Part shown: positions 1 to 12,174 of the stretch, one piece after another | How the letters are laid out: each line of letters starts with the position of its first letter | Position numbering within the stretch: the stretch's first letter is position 1 | Assembly (NCBI RefSeq): GCF_031143425.1 | Contig: NC_090446.1 | Coordinates: 1,024,569,066-1,024,633,065, forward strand | Length of the DNA stretch: 64,000 nucleotides | Source: Pleurodeles waltl | Lineage: Eukaryota; Chordata; Amphibia; Caudata; Salamandridae | Direction: 5' to 3' | The notes under the pieces: generated by a model | The model's database searches: none | What the model saw: only the letters and a program-made list of their open reading frames with translations | Told to the model about the DNA's origin: nothing | Program-made: the position numbers and the translations under genes

Positions 1-2426
1 CTGCCAATGACACAATTTTGAAATGTCCACTTGAGGATGGCATGGGGATGAGACCTGGGAAGAAAAAGTCACATACAAGGCCTGACTAGGCCAATACTCA
101 AAATCCCCCAGAACTTAATTTATCTAGTTACTGACGCATCAACATTTTTTGTGTAATTGCTTTATATGCCTCTAAAATGGCAGATGCCTGACCTACTCCA
201 CTGGACAATTGGAACCGCCTTTGACCACCGGCGGAAGACGTCATGCCAGTAGGTAGATACTACAGTGGCGGACACTGCCATAGGATAACATTGCTGCCTG
301 TGGTGCTCTTGGGCCAATGGCAGTGTCTGCTGGAGGTCGGTCGTCTACGTGGATGGCGTCACTACCATTTTCTGCAGATTCCCTCACTTGACTCCTGACA
401 CTACTGCCAGCAAGACCTCCATCTCCTGCACTGCCGTGTACTGCCTCTAGGAGCAATCATGCTGAGTCTAAAAGGTGATTGGGCCCCTGCCTTGTCACCA
501 GAAGAGCTGGAGAAGCTGGTGGAGGAGGTCCCCCCCGTGTGGACAGCTCTATGGTGCATCAGAGGAGCAGGTGAGTGAACCTTGTGCACACTTTCCATCT
601 ACCTCTACCTATCTCAGCTTTCATTAGCCTGTGTATGAGCCCAGTTAGTGAGCTGGTGTCTGCAAAGACCTATTAAGTGCTGTAAATGTGTATGGATGGT
701 TGATTGAATGGGCAGGTATCCTTGCCAAGTTAATGTTTTGAAGTTATTAGAAAATGTGATGAATAGAGTGTTCCCTGACCCAAGCTGCGTTGGAAGCACA
801 TGGCTAGATGAGTTGCCATGGCAGCCATCCACTTTGAAAATATATCAGAATAGGTCTGTAAAGTGTAAAGTGTATTCACATGTGGTTGCATGGCAGCAGG
901 GGGGTTGATGACATGTCATGTGTGTGGGTTGAGTGCCATCTGTGTGTACACTGTTTACACATTGGTCTGTGGCCACATGTGGCCTTTTTGGACTGTTGCA
1001 GTGAAGCCAGGTATTGACTCACTAGGGCCCTCAGATTCTGACATAGGCATGCATTGTAAAATGGCAGTGGCCTACATAATTAACTCTTTTGCATGTGATT
1101 AGTAGGACATGGTATGATTTGTAGGTCTGTCTGCTCTGCCTGCCGATAATAGTGCCTGTGTATGTTTGCCCACTGGAAAACTTGAGATGTGTCCTGGTAT
1201 CGGTTCGCCTTTTACCTTGCAATTGTGACACTGTGGTCACTTCCAGATTCCCTGGACAATATGTGATGGTGTAATTTCATGCCTCTCTGCCTATCCATAG
1301 CTTCTTAGTCCAGTATCCACTCATCAACTTGGCATTTGCATTGGGGACAGGCTCATCATATGTGTTGAATCTGCTCATTTCTTATTTTGGCAACATGTGT
1401 TACATAGCCCTATTGTCTCTACCTTACAGCACTTCAATCTCAGACATTGCACATATGCAAACAATGTGCTGTTGTGTAATGTGCACTGATGGTGGAATTT
1501 ATGCTTATGAAGTTGGACACATACAATGCAGGGCCAGGTATTTACCAATAGTGCCACAGTTTCGGGGTCCACACATGTGTGGATGTATGTAGCTACTGGT
1601 TGAAGTGACACTGAAAACCCCCACCCCCTGAACTAGCATGTGACTGCATCTGCCTCAGCACATGTGCACACACGGAGACGATTGCCTCTGTGTATGCTCC
1701 ACCTGTCACTCCCTTCAATGTGTTCAGTGCACAATGGGTCTTTCAGTAGGTCTGTTGTTACATCTCATGACTTTTAGCAGCATGTGACATTAGGAGCTTA
1801 TGTTTCTTCTTGTGCATTGTTTAGCATGAGCTGTAACTAACACTTGCCATTTTATGGGTTGTGTTCCATCTACCAGCAAATCATTTTCAGCTGCTCATGT
1901 CATAATTCACTAAAGTTAAAGTTGTGGCAACTGGTGAGTGGAGGACCTGAGCTGTGAGGTGTCTATTGCACCCAAATGGGGAGTATTTGCAGTCATGTCG
2001 CTGTGCACAATGACTGCTATGTGCCACAGGAGATCTGGAAGGTTAAGACATGATTTTTCTAGATTGGTACAGAGATGTGTTTGTGACTCTGACATTTTTT
2101 CATTGGACCTGTGGACATTATTATAATTTGTCTTGTGTTTATGCATCCATGCAAGTCAACGCCCATCAGAAGAAAGGGATATGGAGAGCCATCACCAAGA
2201 AGGTGTGGACCCTGGGGGTCTACAACCTGCGGACCGCCCACTGTCGAAAGAAGTGGGAGGACCTGAAGCACTAGGCCTGGAAGACCATGGAGGCCTAGCT
2301 GGGGATGTTCTCCCAACGGGGACGGGGTGCCCGTCAGACAATGACCCCCCCCAATGCCCCACATTTTGCTGGTGGCCTATCTGGCCTTTGATGGGCGTTT
2401 GAGGGCAGCACAGCAGCCACAAGGGG

Positions 2427-3337
2427 GTAAGTACATATATGTATGACATGCTCACCCCTTTCCCAAGTGATTGGGTGAGGGAGATGCTGCCCCCCCTGAC
2501 AATGTAGCATGTGCCATGTGTCACATATTTTCTGGCATCCTATTTTTGGAGAAAGCCCATGTATTTCCAACAAGTGTGCTCATCCTTTAGGCAATAGGGC
2601 CTAGGACTATACTATGGTTAACCCTCAGTTAAAATGTCCAGCAGTGAGCACATATGTCAGTGTGAGGTGTCCAGCAAAGTGTAGCAAAAATCCTGCTGAA
2701 TGTAGCTTTGCAAACAGGAACCACTCCAGACAATTGTCACAGTCCAAAGGTAAGTAAGATGTTGGCCACTGTCCTCTATCATATCTCTGAGGGTATGTGT
2801 AGGTTAACAGCTGCATACCAGGGTCAGGTTTTCTCCATTGTATGTTGTGTGCCCATGCATCATAGCAGTCTGTGATGCATGGGTGACCATCATACATGTG
2901 ACATGCCTTACATGGCAAATGTCTTGGCAGCTGGAGCAAGGGACTTTCCCTTGGTAAGTGGGGAATGTGCATTGTCATGGGTGATGTGTCATCGGTGTAG
3001 CCAACATGCCTGGTGGCACCGTATCTGCATCTGGTCTTTTTCCAATACGCTACATATCTATGTATGAGATGTAGGCATGTGGTAACCATGGAGATGGCAT
3101 GATATCCCAGTTCTCTCACATATGTCTCCATGGGGTCCTGTTGTAGTCATGATACATCTGCAATGGTTGTCCTTTTGCTGTGATGTGCCAGACAGAACTG
3201 TATTGCCATCATATGTAGTGAAACAGATGTATTCATGCCTTATAGTATGTTGTTAGTTATGTGTAACAGCAGTAGGCATGATGGACATGACAGCCAGGAG
3301 CAGGGTGTTGATCCACTTGATAATGATTTATACACCT
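2427..3337. other. H0 intron 2, left part
   Basis: This is intronic sequence of gene B between the exon 2 donor and the MITE at 3338. It is AT-rich with no coding similarity I recognise. Short open frames on both strands look fortuitous. Confidence 0.5.
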
Positions 3338-4630
3338 GGGGGCATATTTATACCCCGTTTGCGCTGAATTAGTGTCAAACTTAAATCCATATTTATATTT
3401 TGGTGCTAGACATGTGTACCGTTTAATTATTGTAGTTAAGGTCATTTTTTGCCTGCGGAAAACTACCTTGAGTCAATGAGATGCAAGGTAGGCGTTCACG
3501 GGCTAAAAATGACTCAAAGGCCATAGCGCATCATTTATCCTCCGGTGCAAAAAATGGTGCACAGAGGGAGGCGGGCCTAAATAATGGGCTAAGCCCTGGG
3601 TCAGGGCAGGCATTAGGGGACCTGTGGGCCCATTTCCATGGTGGAACACCATGGAATAAGGCCACAGGTGCCCTCCCTAGGCCCCAGCGACACCCACACC
3701 AATGGGACAGCGGAGGATTGGGGGCCCCATCCTAGGTAAGTACAGGTAAGTAGAGGTAAGTATTTACCTAACTTGGGCCCCCCTAAATGACACTGTGCCC
3801 AATGGCCAGGCCCAGGGGACCTAGGTCCCCTGGGCCTGGCCATTGGGCTGGGGGGCATGACTCCTGTCTTTACTTAGACAGGAGTTATGTCCATGGGGAT
3901 TGTGCATCTAACAATGGTGCTAGTCAGGTTAGAGTCAATATGTTGACTCTAACCTGACTAGCGCCATTCTTTCATGCACAACCTCCAGTTTTCCCTACGC
4001 CTCCGCCACCCGGTTAGAATAATGTATTTTGACGCTTCGGCCTTAATCAATCAGTCAATCAATCAGTGTATTTGTAGAGCGCAGTACCACCTGTGAGGGT
4101 CTCAAGGGTCTCAAGGCGCTGGGGGGGGATGCTGCTACTGCTCAAATAGCCAGGTTTTGAGCCGCTTCCTGAAAGTCAGCAGGTGTTCGGTCTGTCGTAG
4201 TGGCAAGGGAAGGGTGTTCCAGGTCTTGGCGGTGAGGTGGGGGAAGGATCTGCCTCTTCGGATGCAGGGGATGGTGGTGAGGTCGGCTTAGTGGAGTTGA
4301 CGGAACGGGGTGTAGAAGGTGAGTCATCTGTTGATGTAGGCTGGACTGGTGTTGTGGAGCACCTTGTGTGCATGGGTGAGGAGCTTGAAGGTTATCCTTT
4401 TGTTGACGGGGAGCCAGTGTAGGTCTCTCAGAAGGGGAGTGATGTGGCTGTGGCGGTGAGCATCGAGGATCAGGTGTGCGGAGGCGTTTTGTATGCCTTA
4501 GCGCCGGCTTGCACCATTCCTTAAATATGGCACCAGGCTGGCGCTCTGGAATGACGCTAGCTGGCGCTATACTTTTTGATGCAAGGCTGCGCTAACACAC
4601 GTTTGCGTCAAATAGTATAAATCAGGGCCC
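3338..4630. repeat. Palindromic MITE
   Basis: The ends are inverted repeats: the left starts GGGGGCATATTTATAC and the reverse complement of the right starts GGGCCCTGATTTATAC. Both are followed by related GTTTGCGC/GACGCAAACG sequence. Inside are hairpins, for example about 3913-3966, where a 20-bp arm reading CTAGTCAGGTTAGAGTCAA pairs across a short loop, and one around 3800-3845 with repeated GGGCCTGGCCATTGGG. No coding capacity is seen. A LINE fragment (4046-4494) is nested in it. I could not define a convincing target duplication, so the superfamily is open. Confidence 0.6.
4046..4494 (-). mobile_element. CR1/L2-type LINE 3' end, 5'-truncated
   Basis: Read on the minus strand, 4230 to 4142 encodes the conserved end of a Jockey/CR1/L2-group reverse transcriptase ORF (TWNTLP...LLTFRKRLKTWLF). 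It is followed by a 3' UTR and a tail of ATTGATTG-type repeats at 4046-4070. GCCTTA flanks it at 4040-4045 and 4495-4500, giving a short target duplication. It has been inserted into the older MITE. The same C-terminal motif occurs in the larger LINE at 33735-36096. Confidence 0.75.
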
Positions 4631-5650
4631 TGATGTGGTGTGATGTTTGTGGGTCCCCAGAACTTATATGTTGTTTGGGAAGTGTGCCCTGACTTTATGG
4701 ATGCATCATGGAATGATTTGTAGTGATGTCAGCTTGACATGTTTTTTGGGTCAGGGATTTCCCCACTGACAAATGCCATCCTTATCATGTCTGTGATGTG
4801 GCTAATGTTATTGTTTATCATAGTAAAACAATATGGTGTCCTCCGGATAGTGATTGCAAGGTCTGTGTCCCTCCTTCCTACACAGTAGTGTTATCTACCA
4901 TAGTCACACTCAGGAGTGCAGATGGAAATGGATGGGGGAAGTTTTAGGGTCTATCCTGGGTCTTACTAGACCATTTATGTGTGTATTCAGGAGACATCTC
5001 TCCATGAGCTATGAGACCTGACATCCATGTAGTTTTGTGAATCTTCAGATATCTGCCACATCTGAGTGGGCTGTGCAAACACCAGCCTTGACTCACTTTG
5101 GTAAGGTGTGACTTGTGGAGCTCTACGTTGTTGTTTTGTTTCCCAAGTAAAATGGATTTTTTCAAGTAAAATGGATGTTTCCATGTCACCTATTCCAGGT
5201 ATGTCATAATTTAAACAATGTTGATTGCCTTCCCTTAGCACCATCAGTTGTCCAGAAGACATCTTATCAGTGCAATGTAGATGTATGCATAGGCTTGTGT
5301 CAGTGTATTTGTTAGTGCACCTTGCAGAGGGATCAATAGTTTGGCTACTGGTTCTATGTGGTGTGCTGGATGTTGCACACGTTTGTTATGGAGTGGTCAC
5401 ATAATTGTGGTAAGGTTGGTGTACTAGCTAGACTTCATCCATGCCATTATAGTTATGTGACACCATATTTTGCTAATGAGTTTCCTTTGGGATGCTGGCA
5501 TGAATGGCTTTGTATTGGTACATAATGGTGCCACATAGCTGTCACTTCATGCAGGGAGTGCATTGACATGATGGTATTTTTGGCCTCACTGATTTTTTAT
5601 TGCACTGTCTTCATGTTGATGTCATAACCTTAATTTTCTTTTTCTGGCAG
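4631..5650. other. H0 intron 2, right part
   Basis: This is the remainder of intron 2 of gene B, ending at the polypyrimidine acceptor TTTTTCTGGCAG before 5651. Nothing else is recognised. Confidence 0.5.
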
Positions 5651-6951
5651 CATCAGCACAGGACCACTGACAGTGAGGGACCCAGTGACACAGAAGGCGC
5701 GGGGAGTGCCACAGGGAAACCAGATCAACATCTTCATCCACAGAATCTTCCTCCAGTTGCCACTCTCTAGTGGTGACAGACCCATTGTGAACCACCCTAG
5801 TACCATCTTTGTCTACCACCCCCCATTCTATCACCACCCTCCCTGTTGTTCCCCACCCAGTTTGCCGAGCTTGCTCACCCAAGAGGGTGGGAGTCGACAT
5901 TGCCACGTGCACTCTGCCTCAGCCCCTGTTAGCCCTGTTGCCCTCAGTGAGGAGGCTATTGACCTCCTGAGATCTATCTCTTTGAGTCAGACGGCCATTT
6001 TGAATGCCATCCAGGGACTGGCAGGCCAGATCCAACAAAGCAATGCGTTCCTGGAGGGCATTCACTGTGCAATCTCTGGCCTACAGAGATCATTTCAGGC
6101 GCTGGCCCCCACACTGACAGCAGCCAGTCACTCCTTTGTCTTCCATCCCCCCTCCACCTTCCACTTCCCAGGCCAAATCCCCCCTTCCCCAACCCACCCA
6201 AAGCACACAGACAGACTTGCATGCACCCACCTCAACAGACACAGGTAGCGCCAACAAACACGAGCACTACAAGACAGACCACTGGCATGCACAAAAACAA
6301 CATCCACATGCAGACACATCAACAGTCCCAACTTCCCCTGTTGCCCCCCCCCGGCATCTCACACACAACATCTGGCACACTTGCAGACACTGCACCAACA
6401 GTCAGAGATCGAGCCACAAAACCTGTCATACCTGCAGACACCCTACCACAGAGACACCTACATCTAGCACATCCACCATACCTGCAGTCACCGACCCCAA
6501 CAGACACCCTCCCACCTACCACAGCATCCCCTAGCACCTTTATCCCCCTCAACCCTAAACACGAAACCGCCCTCACTCACCCACCAAACAGACACCCACC
6601 ACACACAAGCACACCTCCCACAAACACGCACCCAAGACCGTAACCCCGACATGTCATACAGCCCCTCCCTCAACCTCCAAGTCCCATCCCCCTTCTGATG
6701 ACCATCCCTGTGTGTCTAAAAAATTGCTCCTTTGTGATCTTGACCTTACCCTTGTTCTTCCCACCGTACCACCCCCAAATGTTCAGTTACCCTCCCCAAG
6801 GCCAACCCTTCTGCCTCCAAGTTCTCCTCTGCCCCCCCACGGGTACCCATGCCCCTCCCCCTGCCAAGAAGTCCACCCCTAAGAAGGTCTCCCCCCTCCC
6901 AAGGCCAAACCAAAAATCCCCCCTCTGAAACCCAATCCCACGCCCACCCCC

Positions 6952-7929
6952 TGTCGCGCAAGCTCTCATTATCCTAATGAGACTACTGGATTTTGAGCAG
7001 CAAGAACGTCCACAGTGTGGAGGACTGAGTCTGACCCATGGTGGATGGCGCTTGTCGCTCCAAATCCGGGATTTGCTCCGGCTAACTAGCAGTGCCTCAT
7101 CTCTCCCAAATGATAGAGACAATTGGGCAGCTGAGCGCATGACATATCGGTACTTCTCAGGGAAGTCGTGGTCACTCAGGTCACAACCGGTTCTCTCATA
7201 CACAGTGCGGTCTCATATATAAATGACAATAAAGGCAGTATAAGTTTTAAAGATTGTTTTAATAAAACAACTGCATTTTGGATAGCAAAGCGTGAGCTGC
7301 AATAACCAGAACTACACAACACAGTAATATTGAAATAGTAACAATGAGAATGAAAAACAAGAATAAGGCTATCATACTGCCGCTAGAATCAATGGATTAT
7401 TCTCTCTCTAAGTTATATTTCGAGCACAGCATGTTAAGCTCTAAGCCCGCCTTTCAGGTTCCCCCGGGAGGACATCAACCCTCACATCTGAGCAAAGGCC
7501 TGTAATCAGCATCTGCAACGGGGCATTCATCATACAGTTGTGGTTCCCTGGCTGAACTCCCTCTTGACGTGTACTAGGACTAGAAAGTGTTTTTATAACT
7601 AACACAGCAGATGGTCGAGGAAAACGTCCCTACGCAAGGATGTGTATTTTCTACGAATGTTGGAGACTAAACTTCTACCACGTTTACCAGCAATGTACCA
7701 GACTGTAGCCTTGACTGAAGCACAGGGCGATCAAGAATGCATTGTTTGAGAACACAGTGCTGAACTAAGCTAAACAGTTTCATAGAAGAAATTAAAACAA
7801 GACCGTAAAAACTGGTTATTGTAAAATAACAGTGGGAAGCTGAATAAAATAGATCTAGGGCAAAGTGCACAGCGGCCTACTATGTTAAACTAACGTGCAT
7901 GGAGCTATACTTAAAATGGCTACACAACA
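6952..7929 (-). repeat. 3' LTR of the foamy-like provirus
   Basis: On the minus strand the LTR begins TGTTGTGTAG at 7929, directly after a purine tract, and ends GCGCGACA at 6952, giving TG...CA ends and a length of 978 bp. A TATA box lies at 7591-7598. An ATTAAA that could serve as polyadenylation signal is at 7258-7263. Downstream (lower coordinates) Harbinger gene B sequence resumes at once, which fixes this boundary. Only one LTR is present, so the 5-bp or shorter target duplication cannot be confirmed. Confidence 0.72.
7591..7598 (-). promoter_or_regulatory. Candidate LTR TATA box
   Basis: TTATAAAA on the minus strand, about 335 bp into the LTR, is a plausible position for the U3 promoter. 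Confidence 0.45.
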
Positions 7930-7939
7930 CCCTCCCCTT
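7930..7939 (-). other. Polypurine tract
   Basis: AAGGGGAGGG on the minus strand abuts the TG of the LTR. It is the expected plus-strand primer site for a retrovirus and fixes the LTR start. Confidence 0.7.
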
Positions 7940-8551
7940 GTCGGTAGAAAGTGGTTCAAGCCAGAGCTAAAATACCCTAACCTAAAATATATTTAAAACC
8001 CAACTTAATTTTGACAAGTTAAGAGTCCACACAAGCATATTACTTGACAATTAAGGAATGAGCATGCGGTTTAGAGCCGCAGATTCAAGGGAAACGTCAA
8101 TTTAGAACAGTTCCAAATCAAGCACAAGTCACGGAAAGCAAGAGATCTTCCACTTTGGCAGATGACAAAACTGGTAAATCCGCGCCAAACACGACTAAGG
8201 AGCAGGTGTGTTCCATAGCCCCAGTATCAACCATGGCGGCATCCAGTGCAGTGCCCATTAACTCGTTGGTGGTAACCCCCTTCCAGGAAGGGTAGCTCGT
8301 AATCAGCTTCTCTTAGCAAACGCAAACGCAGCGTGCATTTCTGGTAATGAACCCTCAACAAGAACATCAACAGGTCAGCATCAATCACTGAGGGGCGTTG
8401 CTGTGAAAGACAAACTTCCAGTGCATGTTCAAAAGAGAATCAACGGCACCAAAACATGGGCTGCACACAATCCAAAACCAGTCTGAATGACAGAGACCAG
8501 TCACACTCCAAATGTTCCAGGAGTGTTGCTCCAAATTGCTGCATCATACGG
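7940..8551 (-). other. Region between env and 3' LTR, no accessory ORF
   Basis: Exogenous foamy viruses carry regulatory genes here, running into U3. In this copy the roughly 610 bp has only short, stop-riddled frames on the minus strand. Either the genes have decayed or this lineage never had them in recognisable form. Confidence 0.5.
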
Positions 8552-9712
8552 TCACGACACAGGTGTGCTGATGGGAGCACCTTCATTCGTCCTTGTTGCG
8601 CCAGGACAGCCAATGCGGAAAAACAACAGCAACAGCAAAATGCCGGCTAATAAAGCCAAAGTTATTGGAAATCCCCCAAAAATACTTCCGAAAATTGAGT
8701 GAATAGCTGAAGGTATCAAACCGAATATAGAGGAGAAGGTGTGAACAAAACCGATACCAACAGTTTTGAAAAAATGTGCTAATCCAGCCGTGCTGGACAT
8801 ATTAAATATACATCCCACAAGTTCACCAAAGTGTCTCAGAAGGTTCTTATTTAACAGGGACTGTATTTCTGCCGACGAACTTGCCACTTGAAGTGCGTAG
8901 GTCTCGCGTGCAGATGTAAGGGCCACATACTTCTGAAACAATAAAGCCTTGAGTCTACTCAACTTGTCAAAATTCACCTTGGAAGTAGCAATATGAGGCC
9001 AGATGTCAGCTACCTCCCTTAATTTTGTGGGGGGGAACAACACGTTCCCGCAGCATGTTACGACCTTAGAGACTGAAACAATGTAAACTATTCCGGTCCG
9101 CATGCCACAACAGTCTTCACTATTGAGAAGGACGTAGCTGCCGTTTGAAAGCACCTGGAACGTGCATTTAATCAATGGGACTGGAACTCCCTTCAGATAG
9201 CAAGCCAAGTTTGCAACCGAGGCATTGCACGCCCCATGCAAGGACAGCTGCTTACAAATCATCGAATGGCTGACTGAAGTCTTGCATTCACTACCGCTAA
9301 GAAAGACCTCTTTCATGCCATTGAGGCATTTGTACGAGAAGGGAAGCTCCCACACCACATGGATGTAACTATCTCCCAACTTTTCATATCTGCCTACCGG
9401 AACGTGTTTCAAACAAGAAGTGAATTGTAATGTTGAAATAGGCAGATTAATAACCCCGTGTATTAACCATTCGGCTGAAGGAATCTCGGCCACGGTAAAA
9501 GGCAGTCTTTCTATTTTTTCAATGTTAAACATGACATAAGTCGCTTCTTTTTTAGCCATTAGTTGTTGTTGCCACGTTAAATTAAAGGAAATAAATATCT
9601 CCCTGGCACTGATGTGCTGCCACGGAACGCAACCCGTCTTCAATGTCTGAAGAGTCCAACCCAACTGCATAATGGACCTGGTCTGACTCTGTCCATGGTA
9701 TAAAGAAGACAT
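8552..9712 (-). pseudogene. env: Foamy-like env, TM half
   Basis: This is a 386-codon open frame encoding the membrane-fusion half of the envelope: a long ectodomain with many Cys residues, including a CCG motif, and a hydrophobic anchor (about residues 345-370, LALLAGILLLLLFF), followed by a short cytoplasmic tail. No lysine-rich ER retrieval signal is evident at the C terminus. It continues the upstream env frame (9792-11585). The two are separated by one apparent frameshift near 9795 and one stop near 9717. Size and layout fit spumavirus TM. It functioned in virion entry; the copy is broken as it stands. Confidence 0.78.
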
Positions 9713-9791
9713 ATCAGATCATATTATGTCTATAGAAGAAGAAACAATGTTGTTAATTGTATATATCCGGTCGGACAAGGTGTGAATCCCA

Positions 9792-11585
9792 TTATCCACA
9801 ACATGCCTTTTTCAAATTTTTCTGGTCTATTTGCCTTAATCGGGCTGCAGCCTCTTGTTGAGAAAGTTTCCATATTTCATTGTATACCTCGTACAAGAAA
9901 CGCTTCCTACGTGGTATCTTGGGGCCTGACAAGAAATCTTGTAAGTCAGTGTTGTTAGACAGGAGATTGAGGTGTGCTTTAACCGCATCTAGTGAGGATG
10001 ATTTTAGCCACTGTTGGCACAATTTTCCTACACTATATGTTGTAATTATGTCAGCATGTTCTGGTGATATATAGCGAGGGTCTGGCCTACTTGTTCGGAA
10101 ACCCCCCGAGGAGGTGACAAAACGTTGATGACACCCGTTGGTATCTACTGGCCACAATAACCACCCGCCTGGACGTGTCAGTGAAGCATTAAACGTACCA
10201 TTCTGGACCCACTTATTGAGCTCATTTATGGTTGCATTCTTTTGGTTTTGCCAATTGTCAAATTTTGCAGGGGCAGGTATACTGGGCATGTTTAATTCTC
10301 TGATTGTTGCTAAGCCTAAACAACTTGTTTGTTGCACTGTTTCATTTAAAAAGATCATTTGAACAGGGATGAGACATGCTCTAAGCAATGTTTCTGTACC
10401 TTTGGTCTGCCAATTGTTTGTTCCCCAAACACTTTTCAAATCAATATATTTGGAATAATATTCATAACCTCCTATTGATAACCGGTAAACAAAGGATTCA
10501 GAATATATACATTTCTTATTGGTCAATAACATATGTATATCCTTAGTAGGAGTTACTTTAAAATAATATGACTCAGCATTTTCTTGACAATGCCCAGAAA
10601 AATACGCAAACTCTTCAGTATAAGTTTTTGAACTCCCTTGCGGTGGAGTTGGACAATGTTCCCATTGTGTGTAATTAAATATCGTTTTGGGACTACTCAC
10701 TGTATGTATGAAGTGGTGCCCATAATAATTATAGCAAAACATATCACCATCATTTTCTTTAAATTGGTAAACATCTTCGCTTTCGTAGACAGTATAATAT
10801 TGCAATTCTGTCATCATAGAATCAACTGTTATCACATCCCAATCATCAGACACAATGCCAGGTATGACTATATCATTCATAGATAATTTTAACACATACG
10901 GTATTTGAATAATTTTAGTGGGACCATATATATCAAACATTACTTTGTCCCAAACAATCCCATCAGGAATTGGTACTGCGGAGATATTCACAAATGATAA
11001 GTCTCTCCGGACCTTATGTGATGAAAAATGTGGTTTCAAAACCTCCTCCACCTGATCAACCGCTGATCTCTCGGGAAGAAAATGACCATGGATTAACAGG
11101 AAAAAGGTAATAACAAAACCAATCCAAAGCAGAAAGGCTAGGACAGTCAAGGAAAGCCATACATAGTTCCATGGAAAAATGAAATATGTTTCTTTAATCC
11201 AATATATTAGCTTACGTGCACCTGACAGCTCAGCTGTCGGAGAGGCGAATGAGTCCGATAGACCGTCGTTAAAGTCTGCAAAGTAACCAGAGGCAGTTCG
11301 TGCAAATGGCGTAGTCGTGGTCAATGGTGGTGTTGGTGTTTCCTGTGGTGGCACACTGTAGACAGCACCATCTGTATGGCTTGTAGTCGAGGTGACTTGA
11401 TCAAATGTTTCTAAATTGCTTGTTGTTAGTGGAACCAATGCAAGATCATCATCCACCCTCCCCAAGCTCGGAGACGTATCAGTGTGAGTATAAACAACTT
11501 GTAGCGGTACTTCTTTTCCAGTAGTGAGAGGGATTCGGGAACTACTGGATGTTCCTCTTGGTCGGCTGTGAGGAATCGGCCACAT
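9792..11585 (-). pseudogene. env: Foamy-like env, leader and SU part
   Basis: An open frame of about 600 codons spans this region. It begins with a Trp-containing N terminus (a MWPIP stretch), then a Ser/Thr/Pro-rich leader of about 130 residues and a membrane span at about residues 147-171. A dibasic site in KVRRD at about 196-200 probably marks the leader/SU cleavage. A glycosylated ectodomain follows, with several NXS/T sites, and the furin site RRKR at about 564-567 precedes the fusion-peptide region. This is the typical spumavirus arrangement, in which the leader stays in the particle. The first ATG in the present sequence is at 11585. The hammerhead array ends 11 bp upstream, at 11596, and has separated the start region from its native upstream context. 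After RRKR the frame ends at 9792 and resumes in another frame toward TM. Confidence 0.82.
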
Positions 11586-11794
11586 GCTATAGTTTAGCAA
11601 AACAGAAATGATGGACGGAATGCGGAACCAATCAAACTTTCACCCCCAGTCACTGATCTGGTTTAATCCATTGTTCTTTTGCTCACCATGCCACCCCAGT
11701 TTAGACCCAGCCATATGCAAATCAGTCTTGACCCTGTTCCTCATGGGAACAGTCCAGCCTGAACTGCCAGGCCAGGTCCTCCCTGGCCCGGAAA

Positions 11795-11849
11795 CAAGCA
11801 TCCTGGGACCGGTTTCAGGGTTTCACCCTTCATCAGACAGGCTATCTTG
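11795..11849 (-). ncRNA. Type I hammerhead ribozyme, unit 1
   Basis: The minus strand shows the core boxes CUGAUGA, GAAA and GUC in order. Stem II is AGGG-UGAAA-CCCU. Stem III is very short (AC-CG-GU). Stem I is CCUGU/CCAGG, with the innermost pair mismatched here, and an outer arm is partly paired (CAAG.../...CUUG). Predicted cleavage falls between 11807 and 11806. The stem I mismatch probably weakens this copy. Confidence 0.75.
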
Positions 11850-12119
11850 AATCCAGTGGCACAGTGAGCCCGGGACCCACGTCTGAGCATACCCGGTGCA
11901 CTTATGGCGGCAAAAGCAAAGCAAAACACAAATGATGGACGGAATGCGTAACCAATCAAACATTCACCCCCAGTCACTGATCTGGGTTTAATCCATCGTT
12001 CTTTTGCTCACCATGCCACCCCAGTTTAGACCCTGCCATATGCAAATCAGTCTTGACCCTGTTCCTCATGGTAACAGTCCAGCCCGAACTGCCAGGCCAG
12101 GTCCTCCCTGGACCGGAAA

Positions 12120-12174
12120 CAAGCATCCTGGGACCGGTTTCAGGGTATCACCCTTCATCAGCCAGGCTAGCTTG
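12120..12174 (-). ncRNA. Type I hammerhead ribozyme, unit 2
   Basis: All core boxes are intact on the minus strand. Stem I is CCUGG/CCAGG plus an outer CAAGC/GCUUG arm separated by a small internal loop. Stem II is AGGG-UGAUA-CCCU. Stem III is two pairs with a two-base loop. Predicted cleavage falls between 12132 and 12131. This is the best copy in this array. A third, incomplete copy (12445-12466) keeps only the GAAAC-CGGUC side. Confidence 0.82.

Larger units (their letters stand above)
1..6951 (+). mobile_element. Harbinger transposon H0, partial
   Basis: This stretch matches the gene B half of the Harbinger elements further right (H2, H3): a GC-rich leader with CCGCC/GGCGG blocks at about 210-400, then the three exons of gene B in order. 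The left end lies outside the window, so the terminal inverted repeat, gene A and transposase cannot be seen. The right side stops abruptly at the LTR beginning at 6952, so the provirus probably inserted into gene B exon 3. I could not find the continuation of H0 beyond the provirus. Intron 2 holds a MITE with a nested LINE fragment. Confidence 0.7.
458..6951 (+). pseudogene. Gene B: Myb/SANT-like Harbinger protein, broken (H0)
   Basis: The gene has three exons. Exon 1 (458-571) starts with ATG, encodes the first half of a Myb/SANT-like DNA-binding domain (an acidic EELEKLVEE helix) and ends at a GTGAGT donor. Exon 2 (about 2155-2426) has the AHQKKGIW...HCRKKWEDL half and ends at GTAAGT. Its acceptor reads AA where the homologues have AG, and two in-frame stops follow WEDLKH. 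Exon 3 starts after TTTCTGGCAG at 5651 and encodes a helical EEAIDLLRSISLSQTAILNAIQ segment (about 5955-6125), then a Ser/Thr/Pro-rich tail. It is cut by the LTR at 6952. In related elements this protein has a repeat-encoded C terminus, which is missing here. Its role is presumably DNA binding for transposition, by analogy with the Myb-like partner of HARBI1; that is inference. Confidence 0.72.
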
